Positions 31,968 to 39,246 of a DNA stretch of 39,448 nucleotides are shown here, in pieces. The notes below the pieces were generated by a model that saw only the letters and a program-made list of their open reading frames with translations, made no database searches and was not told where the DNA came from. Origin of the DNA: Candidatus Acidiferrum typicum (lineage in GTDB: Bacteria; Acidobacteriota; Terriglobia; Acidiferrales; UBA7541); NCBI GenBank assembly GCA_002478115.1, contig DLMH01000172.1, positions 1 through 39,448 of the forward strand. Direction: 5' to 3'. The translations under genes and the position numbers were made by a program. Position 1 is the stretch's first letter, and each line of letters begins with the position of its first letter.

Positions 31968-33092
31968 CTAGCGAGGATTTGGAGGCATCAAGAAGTCTGC
32001 CTCGACAGGCGTACCGTCGCAGGTTGCTGGCCTGAACCTCGACTTCAAAAGCGTCTGCCTCTCCCGATCCTTGAAGGAAACTTCTCCCGCGACGGTGAAT
32101 GCCCGAACTTCTACAGTTCGTCCTGCTTCATCCACCCGAAAAACAACCAGGTCTCGGCCCAGGAGTTCGGCTGGAAGCGGCGTCATGGATCCTGCCCCAC
32201 CTGGGAGAGAAGTAGCTTCGGAGGCGGACCCTAAACGGACAGCAATAGGCGAAATCATGTTGGCACACCATGGTTTTGCGCTCATTCCGCTGGGAGGCGT
32301 GAAAGCGGTGGTTGTCGTAACGTCGAACAGCTCGAGAGAATCCAATTCAAATTCAATCAGCATCTTTCCATCCCGAAGCTCGTGAATTCTATGCGGGAAC
32401 TGTTTGTCGCCAATTGCAGAGTAGACCCCCAGTTCAATACGGTCGGAGCCAGCATCGATTCGCAAAGGAAGGCCGGTGGCGGCATCCCAACATGCAGATC
32501 GTTCCGGATCTAGCGGCAACCCGACCACTGGCCCGATTCCTTGGACATAAGTCGTGGCGGAGGGAAAAGGGATTTCAAACAAGCGCATGCAAATGGCTGC
32601 TACACCGTCGATTTGTTTTGTCTGGACTCGATCGACAGGACGGTTCAAAGGGACTCTGAGGCGCGATGAGAAGTCGAGAAGCCTGGCGACATGAAGCGTG
32701 TCGAGCCGATTAGCGTCTGCGCCATTCACCCAGAGGTGATTCTTGTCGGCGATTCTAATGAATGAATTGTCGCCCCAGCTGATGTCCTCACGCCATCGAT
32801 TAGGTGACGCCCACCACAACTCGTAGGTTCCACGGATAGACTGTCCCTTGCGCCCGTACGCCTTGGTCCTAGCGTTAAGATGAAAAGGGGCCGAACCCAA
32901 CGCGCGCAAATCTGTCAGCTTGTTTGACCTTTCGACAAGCGTCTTTCCCTCGTCCTTCGAGGGCAAAGAGGGGTTACTCTGTGCAATGACCGGAACGCCC
33001 GTACCCACAAGCAGCACGATCGCTAATGCAAAGCAAAGCCGCGCGCCGTGGGTCTTGCAATCCTTTGGTCGCTGAAAAAAAAGACAGAGCAT
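31968..33092 (-). CDS. Secreted protein with TonB-like C-terminal domain
   Basis: From ATG 33092 the product has 374 residues: a signal peptide (hydrophobic LCFALAIVLLVGTGVPV, cut near VIAQ at 38), a domain with YELWWASPNRWREDISW that resembles lipoprotein-carrier-like proteins of Acidobacteria, and a C-terminal 80-residue part (VFRVDEAGRTVEVRAF, SRFRPATCDGTPVEADF) that resembles the TonB C-terminal domain. It lacks the TonB membrane anchor with Pro-rich spacer, so it is not a standard TonB. Function is unknown. GC content is lower than in the flanking genes. An extended -10 sits eight bases before ATG and no ribosome site is visible; ATG at 33167 would lie upstream of it. Confidence 0.7.
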   Translation of the reverse strand: MLCLFFQRPKDCKTHGARLCFALAIVLLVGTGVPVIAQSNPSLPSKDEGKTLVERSNKLTDLRALGSAPFHLNARTKAYGRKGQSIRGTYELWWASPNRWREDISWGDNSFIRIADKNHLWVNGADANRLDTLHVARLLDFSSRLRVPLNRPVDRVQTKQIDGVAAICMRLFEIPFPSATTYVQGIGPVVGLPLDPERSACWDAATGLPLRIDAGSDRIELGVYSAIGDKQFPHRIHELRDGKMLIEFELDSLELFDVTTTTAFTPPSGMSAKPWCANMISPIAVRLGSASEATSLPGGAGSMTPLPAELLGRDLVVFRVDEAGRTVEVRAFTVAGEVSFKDRERQTLLKSRFRPATCDGTPVEADFLMPPNPR

Positions 33093-33100
33093 ACGCTCGA

Positions 33101-33109
33101 AGTATACCA
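33101..33109 (-). promoter_or_regulatory. Extended -10 (TGG TATACT) for the TonB-like-domain gene
   Basis: On the minus strand TGG-TATACT is followed by eight bases and ATG 33092, predicting a leader of about two bases. Confidence 0.45.
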
Positions 33110-33244
33110 GCCTACGTGCATCCTTTTGGATGGAGAGTAGCTCGTCCCCCACTGGTCCGATGACCAACGAAAGTTGCGTTTTGTGCCAGAGGCTTCACTT
33201 GGATGTATACCGCATCAACCGGAATCTGGCCCGCCACTGGGCGT

Positions 33245-34900
33245 TCACATGCCCTCGTAGTTGGGCCCGCCGCCGCCCTCGGGCACGACCCAATCGATGA
33301 TCTGGTAGGGATCGGCGATGTCGCACGTCTTGCAATGGACGCAATTGGCGGCGTTGATCTTCAGTTTCAGCGTGTCGCCTTCTTTGGCCATTTCGTAGAC
33401 TGCCGCGGGGCAAAAATACTGGCAGGGATTGCCATACTCCTCCACGCAGCGGGTCGCGCAGATATCCAGGTCGCGCACTTTCAGATGGCAGGGCTGGTCC
33501 TCGTCGTGGCGCGTTCCCGAATGATAAACGTCGGTCAGGCGGTCGAAGGTGAGCTTGCCGTCGCCCTTGAAACGCTCCGGGGCGGGCCGTCCATAAATTT
33601 TGCCGTAGGCTTCGTGCCCCGCGTGCGCGCGCATCGGGTCGATCAGACCGCGCCCGCCGGTAATCTGCTGCAAACCGCTGTGGAAGAATCCGTCGAGCAT
33701 GCCGTTGCGGAAAGACTGGTGAAAATTGCGCACTTTCCAGAGTTCCGTCTTGATGTAGCTGTGATCGATATTCTCTTTGTAGGCTTGCAGCGTTTTCGCG
33801 GAGTAGTCTTCTTTCTTGAGCGCTTCAAAAATCGTTTCGGCGGCCAGCATGCCACTCTTCATGGCCAGGTGCACGCCCTTCAGGCGCTGCGAATCGAGGA
33901 AGCTGCCGGAATCGCCGACGATGAGGCCGCCGTCCACATAATTGCGCGGCATGGCATACCAGCCGCCGTAGGGCAGCGATTTCGCGCCGTAGCGCACCAA
34001 CTGGCCGCCGTCCAGCAAATTGCGCACAAAAGGATGCGTCTTCCAGGTCTGAAACGCGACGTGGGGATCGAAGCGCGGGTCTTCATACTCCAGCGCGATC
34101 ACCAAGCCGAGGGAGACGCGATTGTTCTGCAGGCCGTAAATCCAGCCGCCGCCATACATCTTCGAGGATACCGGCCAGCCCAGCGTGTGTGCCACGAATC
34201 CCGGCTGGATTTTGCCAGGCGGCACTTCCCATAATTCCTTAATGCCGATGCCGTAGCTTTGCGGATTGATATTGTCGAGCTTCTTCTTCGTCACGAGTTG
34301 TTTGGTCAGCGAGCCGCGCGTGCCTTCGGCCAGCACGGTGACCTTGGCGCGTAATTCGTAGCCCGGCGTGAAGTTATCCTTGGGTTTGCCGTTTTTGTCG
34401 AGGCCCTTATCTTCGGTGATGACGCCGGCAATGCCATCGCCAGAGTAAATCAGCTCCGCGCCGCCGAATTCCTTGAACAGGTTCACGCCCGCGGATTCCA
34501 CCAGCCCGCCCATCCACTTCACCAGCTTGCTGAGCGAGATGACGTAATTCCCCGCATTGTTGAAGGGCGGCGGTGTGATCGGGATGCGATAGGACGACTT
34601 TTGCGTGAAGATGAGCGCGGCGGAATCGGTCACCGGCGTGTCCAGCGGCGCGGTCTTCGCGAAGTCCGGCACGAGCTCCGCCAGCGCCGAGGGGTTCATG
34701 ATCGCGCCGGAAAGCTGGTGCGCGCCAATCTCGCGGCCCTTTTCCAGCACGTAAATGTTTTCCGCGGAAAGTTCAGGCTTCGCGCCGCTGGCATTGTGCC
34801 GCTTGATGAGATTTGCCAGGTGCAGCGCGCAGGAGAGGCCGGCCGGCCCGGCGCCCACGATCAGTACATCGGCTTCCAATTGTTCGCGTTGAATGGTCAT
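33245..34900 (-). CDS. Electron transfer flavoprotein:ubiquinone oxidoreductase (ETF-QO)
   Basis: The 551-residue protein has an N-terminal FAD-binding GAGPAGL (16-22), the ETF-QO signatures GREIGAHQLSGAIMNP and VAHTLGWP, VGDSGSFLDSQRLKGVHLAMKSG, and a C-terminal ferredoxin-like part. The 4Fe-4S ligands are C520, C523 and C526 (NCVHCKTCDIADP) plus a Cys in QYFCPAAVYEM. It passes electrons from EtfAB to the quinone pool at the inner membrane. etfA and etfB lie about 0.8 kb upstream on the same strand, separated by HicB and GIY-YIG genes. The start lies exactly six bases after an extended -10 and has no ribosome site. Confidence 0.97.
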   Translation of the reverse strand: MTIQREQLEADVLIVGAGPAGLSCALHLANLIKRHNASGAKPELSAENIYVLEKGREIGAHQLSGAIMNPSALAELVPDFAKTAPLDTPVTDSAALIFTQKSSYRIPITPPPFNNAGNYVISLSKLVKWMGGLVESAGVNLFKEFGGAELIYSGDGIAGVITEDKGLDKNGKPKDNFTPGYELRAKVTVLAEGTRGSLTKQLVTKKKLDNINPQSYGIGIKELWEVPPGKIQPGFVAHTLGWPVSSKMYGGGWIYGLQNNRVSLGLVIALEYEDPRFDPHVAFQTWKTHPFVRNLLDGGQLVRYGAKSLPYGGWYAMPRNYVDGGLIVGDSGSFLDSQRLKGVHLAMKSGMLAAETIFEALKKEDYSAKTLQAYKENIDHSYIKTELWKVRNFHQSFRNGMLDGFFHSGLQQITGGRGLIDPMRAHAGHEAYGKIYGRPAPERFKGDGKLTFDRLTDVYHSGTRHDEDQPCHLKVRDLDICATRCVEEYGNPCQYFCPAAVYEMAKEGDTLKLKINAANCVHCKTCDIADPYQIIDWVVPEGGGGPNYEGM

Positions 34901-34906
34901 GCCGCG

Positions 34907-34915
34907 ATTCTAGCA
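34907..34915 (-). promoter_or_regulatory. Extended -10 (TGC TAGAAT) placing the ETF-QO mRNA start at its ATG
   Basis: On the minus strand TGC-TAGAAT is followed by six bases (CGCGGC) and ATG 34900. The layout equals that of folD. Confidence 0.5.
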
Positions 34916-34922
34916 AACTAGG

Positions 34923-34978
34923 AGAGATCCCTCGACTTCGGCCCGACAAAACCAGTCGGGCCTTCGCTCGGGATGACA
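34923..34978. repeat. Dispersed intergenic repeat with inner hairpin
   Basis: GAGAGATCCCTCGACTTC at one end and CTTCGCTCGGGATGACATC at the other flank a GGCCCGAC...GTCGGGCC hairpin. It is a longer member of the family seen at 10111, 26799, 35381 and 36715. Confidence 0.55.
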
Positions 34979-35047
34979 TCGTGGGTTATTTGTGTTTCGG
35001 CCGGAGAAGTGCCAGATTGTCAGCGCCAGAATATTTGTCGCGTCTAG

Positions 35048-35332
35048 ATGGTCTATCACGTTTACATTATGGCGAGCGAGTCCGGCGCCCTTTACATCGG
35101 TGTCACGAATTTCCTTGAGAGGCGCGTCGCCGAACACAAAGCCGGACTGATTTCGGGCTTCTCTGAAAAATATAAAACAAAGAAACTCGTCTACTTCGAG
35201 CCCTTCGGAGACATTCGCAACGCCATCGCGCGAAAGAAACAATTGAAGCGCTGGCGGAGGGAGAAAAAGGTTGTTCTCATCGGGAAATTCAATCCCACCT
35301 GGCGAGATCTAAGCGAAGATTTCAACCACTAA
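35048..35332 (+). CDS. Small GIY-YIG domain protein, catalytic Glu possibly lost
   Basis: The 94-residue product is a stand-alone GIY-YIG domain: HVYIMAS (4-10), LYIGVTN (15-21), RRVAEHK with R25/R26 and H30, GFSEKYKTKKLVYFE, and KVVLIGKFNPTW. Such small proteins resemble the nuclease domain of UvrC and of homing endonucleases; their biological role is mostly unknown. In most relatives the helix reads REKQ(L/I)K, where Glu binds the metal; here it reads R-K-K-Q-L-K, with AAG at 35234-35236. That would remove the metal ligand, so the protein may not cut DNA. It lies between two dispersed repeats and on the opposite strand to the surrounding ETF genes. Confidence 0.85.
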   Translation: MVYHVYIMASESGALYIGVTNFLERRVAEHKAGLISGFSEKYKTKKLVYFEPFGDIRNAIARKKQLKRWRREKKVVLIGKFNPTWRDLSEDFNH

Positions 35333-35380
35333 GAGAGGCGCTACATCTTTCGGGCTTCTTCCCAAATTGCCCGCCGCTGA

Positions 35381-35440
35381 CTGTCATCCCGACCGGAGTC
35401 CCGGCGGTCTGTGCCGGGACGGAGTGGAGGAATCTCTCAT
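35381..35440. repeat. Dispersed intergenic repeat with inner hairpin
   Basis: CTGTCATCCCGACC at one end and GGAGGAATCTCTCATT at the other flank a GTCCCGGC...GCCGGGAC hairpin. It lies in inverted orientation to the copy at 34923-34978, the two bracketing the GIY-YIG gene. Confidence 0.55.
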
Positions 35441-35467
35441 TCTTTTCTGTGCAGGCCGGATTGCGCG

Positions 35468-35656
35468 TCAGGAAGAAGGGGCTTGGCTCTCTTTAGAATT
35501 CTCATTTGCGATCATGCTGAACACTCGGGTCAATTCTGCAAGTGCAGCCTCACGTGTGTCCATTAAGGCGTAACATCCTGGAATCTCGGGAATTTCTGCC
35601 ACCCATCCGGCGCTTTCCTGCCGGTATAAGATCGTTTTGTAATTTTCGATTCCCAT
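35468..35656 (-). CDS. HicB-like antitoxin, no HicA partner
   Basis: The 62-residue product matches the short HicB antitoxin fold (partly degraded RNase H-like): NYKTILYRQESAGWVAEIPE, IPGCYALMDTREAALAEL and a C-terminal helix. HicB normally neutralises HicA, a small double-stranded-RNA-binding toxin, but no HicA-like gene is adjacent. It begins 42 bases after the etfA stop on the same strand. A TACAAT lies 11 bases before its ATG and could provide its own promoter. It may be a solitary regulator or a remnant. Confidence 0.75.
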   Translation of the reverse strand: MGIENYKTILYRQESAGWVAEIPEIPGCYALMDTREAALAELTRVFSMIANENSKESQAPSS

Positions 35657-35698
35657 GGCCTGGCGAAATTGTACTCCAAACCGCCCTCCCCGCAGCCT

Positions 35699-36685
35699 CT
35701 ACCATTTCGCTTTTTGCAGTTCCTCGGTGAGGGCGGGCATGATCTCGAAAATATCGCCGACGATGCCGTAGTCCGCGATTTCAAAGATGGGGGCGTTCTG
35801 GTCCTTGTTGACGGCGACGATGGTGCGCGAACCCTTCATCCCCACGACATGCTGGATGGCGCCGCTGATGCCCAGCGCCAGGTACAATTTCGGCGCCACG
35901 GTCTGCCCGGAACTGCCGATCTGCCGCTCCATCGGGAGCCAGCCTTCATCACAGATTGGGCGAGACGCCGCGATTTCCGCGCCCAGCGCCTTGGCCAACG
36001 CTTCCGCTTGCGCGATATTCTCCGGCGCTTTGATACCGCGGCCAATCGCGACGATCAAAGGCGCTTGCGTTAGGTCGACGGCTGATTTTGCTTCCTTGAA
36101 GAGTTCGAGCGGCTTGGTGCGAATGTCGCCAGCGTTCAGTGCCACCTTTGCTGCGTTGACGGGCGCCTTTCCGCCGGGATGAGCGGCGAGCAAATCGGCG
36201 CGAAACGCTCCCGACTGGAACGATACAAACCAGGGCGCCGCTCCCGTGAAAGTGACGTCCGCCGCCGTTTTGCCCTGAAACATCTGGCGGACAAAGACCA
36301 GCTTGCCGCCTTCGCTGCGGAAGCCGACGCAATCGCCGATCATGCCCTTACCGAGCGAAGCTGCCAGCTTCGGCGCAAAATCGCGCACCTGATAGGTGTG
36401 CGGAAAGAGCACCAGCTCCGGCTTGACCGCTTCGATCACCTGCTTCAGCGCCACGCCATAGCCGTCGGGAGTGTAGCTCTCCAGCAGATCGTGCTCAACG
36501 AGCAAAACTTCCGCGACGTTTTTCGACGCCAATTCTTCCGCGAGCGTCGCCACGCCGTTGCCAATCACGGCCGCGCTAACGGCGCCTGACGTTGCCGCGA
36601 CGATCTGCTGCGCCGCCACCAGCGTTTCAAAGCTGGTGTTGTTCCACTTGCCTTGCCGCTGTTCGGTAATGACCAGGATCTTCAT
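35699..36685 (-). CDS. etfA: Electron transfer flavoprotein alpha subunit
   Basis: The 328-residue protein has an N-terminal nucleotide-like domain (MKILVITEQRQGKWNNTSFE) and a C-terminal FAD domain with VAIGRGIKAPENI, ASRPICDEGWLPMERQIGSSGQTVAPKLYLALGISG, QHVVGM and VAVNKDQNAPIFEIADYGIVGD (quoted as the conserved blocks in sequence order, none contiguous with the next). It holds the FAD and, with EtfB, takes electrons from acyl-CoA and other dehydrogenases and delivers them to ETF-QO. GGGAGGTG eight bases before ATG 36685 decides the start over GTG 36694. etfB ends 152 bases upstream, and a dispersed repeat lies in the gap. Confidence 0.96.
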   Translation of the reverse strand: MKILVITEQRQGKWNNTSFETLVAAQQIVAATSGAVSAAVIGNGVATLAEELASKNVAEVLLVEHDLLESYTPDGYGVALKQVIEAVKPELVLFPHTYQVRDFAPKLAASLGKGMIGDCVGFRSEGGKLVFVRQMFQGKTAADVTFTGAAPWFVSFQSGAFRADLLAAHPGGKAPVNAAKVALNAGDIRTKPLELFKEAKSAVDLTQAPLIVAIGRGIKAPENIAQAEALAKALGAEIAASRPICDEGWLPMERQIGSSGQTVAPKLYLALGISGAIQHVVGMKGSRTIVAVNKDQNAPIFEIADYGIVGDIFEIMPALTEELQKAKW

Positions 36686-36714
36686 GGTTGACACCTCCCG
36701 AATCTGGCACTATC

Positions 36715-36743
36715 TGTCATCCTGAGCGAAGCGAAGGATCTCA
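36715..36743. repeat. Short member of the dispersed repeat family
   Basis: TGTCATCCTGAGCGAAGCG and AAGGATCTC form the compact version of the repeat, between etfB and etfA. It could form a small hairpin in the etfBA transcript. Confidence 0.55.
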
Positions 36744-36837
36744 ACTGACCAATCACCGCGACTGCCCATTCGGCTGAGATTATTCGGCGAACCTCACCGG
36801 TTGGCCTCAGAATGACAACCGTCAAACTGACCAGCCT

Positions 36838-37602
36838 TTAGATCACCCGCGCCTCGAACTTCAGCTTCTCAATCAATTTGGCGGCTACTTCCTTGGGCGT
36901 CCCGGTCAGGAATTCCGTCTTCTTGGTTTTCGTGGGCACATAAATTCTCTCGATCTTTTGCGTCGGCTCGATGACCACGCCGAGCGACTCGCGTGTGACA
37001 ACTGCAATTTCTTTCTTCTTGGCGGCCATGATGCCCTTCAGCGTGGCGTAGCGCACCTTGTTGATGCCAGACTGAATGGAGAGCACGGCCGGCAGCGGAC
37101 ATTCGATCCACTGGAACCAGCCGGCCTCCAATTCGCGTTTCAGCTTCAACCTGCCGTCCAGCACCTCGATTTGCATGATGAGCGTGGCGTGCGGAAGATT
37201 CAGGAGGCCCGCGAGCAAAACGCCGGTCTGGCCGAAGCCATGGTCGTCGCTCTGCAATCCGGTCAGCACCAGGTCGCATTTTTGACTGGCGATCGCCGCC
37301 GCCAGCACCCTGGCCGCGCCCAGCGGATCGAGCTGCGCGAAATTGCCGTCGGCGATGTGGATCGCGCGATCCGCGCCCTTCGCCAGCGCTTCCTTGATAG
37401 TCTGCTTCACGCGCTCCGGCCCCAGCGAAAGCGCGATCACTTCCCCGCCGTGCTTTTCTTTCAGCCGCAGCGCTTCTTCCAAGGCGTAGGAGTCCGGCTC
37501 ATTCATCTCGAAACCGATGTCGGATTCCTTGATCCAGTTCCCGGCAACGGCCAGCGGCGCATCCTTGGCCGGAACCTGCTTGATGCACACGATGATGTTC
37601 AT
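36838..37602 (-). CDS. etfB: Electron transfer flavoprotein beta subunit
   Basis: The 254-residue protein shows EtfB features: IIVCIKQVPAKDAPL at the start, the EMNEPDSYALEEALRLKEKHGGEV block, ALSLGPERVKQTIKEALAKGADRAIHI, and DLVLTGLQSDDHGFGQTG, then VRYATLKGIMAAKKKEI near the end. EtfB binds AMP and supports the EtfA FAD site. GGAAGGA lies several bases before ATG. The order etfB-etfA and their strand suggest one transcript. Confidence 0.96.
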   Translation of the reverse strand: MNIIVCIKQVPAKDAPLAVAGNWIKESDIGFEMNEPDSYALEEALRLKEKHGGEVIALSLGPERVKQTIKEALAKGADRAIHIADGNFAQLDPLGAARVLAAAIASQKCDLVLTGLQSDDHGFGQTGVLLAGLLNLPHATLIMQIEVLDGRLKLKRELEAGWFQWIECPLPAVLSIQSGINKVRYATLKGIMAAKKKEIAVVTRESLGVVIEPTQKIERIYVPTKTKKTEFLTGTPKEVAAKLIEKLKFEARVI

Positions 37603-37716
37603 GGGATTTTCCTTCCACCCGTACTACCTGAGAGGGATAAGAATTATCCACAGCGGAGCGAAGAACCTGCCCCGTTCACCACGGACTGAGAATTCTTGCC
37701 TGGAGCGAACGAGAGA

Positions 37717-38967
37717 CTATTTCCCGGCCCAGCGCTTGAAAATCAGAGCGGCATTCGTTCCGCCAAAGCCAAACGAATTGGAGAGCACGTAATCCACGGT
37801 GGCTTTGCGCGCCACGTTGGGCACATAGTCCAGATCGCAGGCGGGATCGGGCTTTTCCTGGTTGATCGTGGGAGGCAGGATCTGATCGCGCAGGGCCAAA
37901 ACGCTGATGCCCGCTTCCAGGCCTCCGGCACCGCCGAGGAGGTGCCCGGTCATGGATTTTGTGGAGCTCACGGGCAGCTTCTTGCTTATGGCGCGTTCGC
38001 CGAAGAGCCGTTTCATCGCCGTCGTTTCGATGGCATCGCCGAGCGGCGTGGAAGTGCCGTGGGCATTCACGTAGCCGATATCGTCAGGGGAAAGCTTGGC
38101 ATCCTTCAGCGCCGCCTTCATCACGCGATACGCGCCATCGCCATTTTCGGCGGGCTGCGTGATGTGATAAGCGTCGCCGCTCATGCCGTAACCGACAATT
38201 TCGGCAAAGATCGGAGCATTGCGCTTCTGCGCGTGCTCCAGCGATTCCAGAATCACGATGCCCGCGCCTTCGCCGACGACGAAACCATCGCGGTCCGCGT
38301 CAAACGGGCGGCTGGCCCTTTGGGGCTCGTCATTGCGCGTGGAAAGCGCGCGCATGGAAGCAAATCCGCCAACGCCCATCGGCGTGATGGTCGCTTCGGT
38401 GCCGCCGCAGATCATCATTTCCGCGGCGCCGCGTTCGATGATCTTGAAGGAATCGCCAATCGAGTGCGCCGAAGCCGAGCAGGCTGTCGCCGCCGCCGAA
38501 TTCGGCCCGCGCGCGCCATAACGAATGGAAATGTGCCCGGAGGCCAGGTTGATGATTGCCGAGGGAATGAAGAACGGCGAAATCTTGCCCGGGCCGCCTT
38601 GCATCAGCTTGATGTGTTCGCGCTCGATGATATCGAACCCGCCGATGCCAGAGGCGATGTACACGCCCACTTCATCGAGGTCCGATTGTTCCGGCTTCCA
38701 CTCGGCCATGCGGACGGCAAAATCCGCGCCGGCCAAGGCCAACTGGATAAACCGGCCCATCTTCTTCAGCTCTTTTTTCTCAATCCAGATGAACGGGTCG
38801 AAGTTCTTCACTTCGCCCGCGATCTTGCAGTCAAATTCTGCGGCATCAAAATGCGTGATGTAGTCAATGCCGCTTTGCCCCGCGACCAGGTTTTTCCAGC
38901 TTTCCTCGGTCCCGATGCCCAGTGCGCAGACCAAACCAACGCCCGTAACAACAACCCGGCGAGTCAA
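37717..38967 (-). CDS. fabF: 3-oxoacyl-[ACP] synthase II (KAS II)
   Basis: The 416-residue protein has the thiolase-fold KAS catalytic set: C163 (TACSASAHSI), H303 (NAHGTSTPLGD) and H342 (KSMTGHLLGGAGG) with K337, then SNSFGFGGTNAALIF at the end. It condenses malonyl-ACP with acyl-ACP for chain elongation. The start is TTG 38967: GGAG lies eight bases before it and MTRRVVVTGVG matches the family's first strand. acpP lies 36 bases upstream on the same strand, the usual acpP-fabF order. etfB follows 114 bases downstream. Confidence 0.97.
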   Translation of the reverse strand: MTRRVVVTGVGLVCALGIGTEESWKNLVAGQSGIDYITHFDAAEFDCKIAGEVKNFDPFIWIEKKELKKMGRFIQLALAGADFAVRMAEWKPEQSDLDEVGVYIASGIGGFDIIEREHIKLMQGGPGKISPFFIPSAIINLASGHISIRYGARGPNSAAATACSASAHSIGDSFKIIERGAAEMMICGGTEATITPMGVGGFASMRALSTRNDEPQRASRPFDADRDGFVVGEGAGIVILESLEHAQKRNAPIFAEIVGYGMSGDAYHITQPAENGDGAYRVMKAALKDAKLSPDDIGYVNAHGTSTPLGDAIETTAMKRLFGERAISKKLPVSSTKSMTGHLLGGAGGLEAGISVLALRDQILPPTINQEKPDPACDLDYVPNVARKATVDYVLSNSFGFGGTNAALIFKRWAGK

Positions 38968-39003
38968 CTCGATGGCTCCTTCAAGCGGGGATTTGCGTGC
39001 GGC

Positions 39004-39246
39004 TTACTTGCCCTTGCTGTGCTTCTCGATGTACTCGACGGCGTCCTTCACGGTCGTCATCTTTTCGGCGTCCTCGTCAGGCACTTCGATGCCGAAGGCC
39101 TCTTCAAACGCCATGACCAATTCCACCTGGTCGAGCGAATCCGCGCCCAGGTCGTCCACGAACGACGCGGTCGGGGTGACTTCCGCTTCATCCACACCAA
39201 GCTGCTCGACGATGATCTGCTTTACGCGTTCTTCCACGCTGGCCAT
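39004..39246 (-). CDS. acpP: Acyl carrier protein
   Basis: The 80-residue protein has the phosphopantetheine site S37 in [15 protein letters not shown], the [15 protein letters not shown] first helix and an acidic surface, as in bacterial ACPs. It carries growing acyl chains for fatty acid synthesis. GGAGG lies about eight bases before ATG 39246, which is therefore preferred over ATG 39252. Confidence 0.98.
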   Translation of the reverse strand: MASVEERVKQIIVEQLGVDEAEVTPTASFVDDLGADSLDQVELVMAFEEAFGIEVPDEDAEKMTTVKDAVEYIEKHSKGK

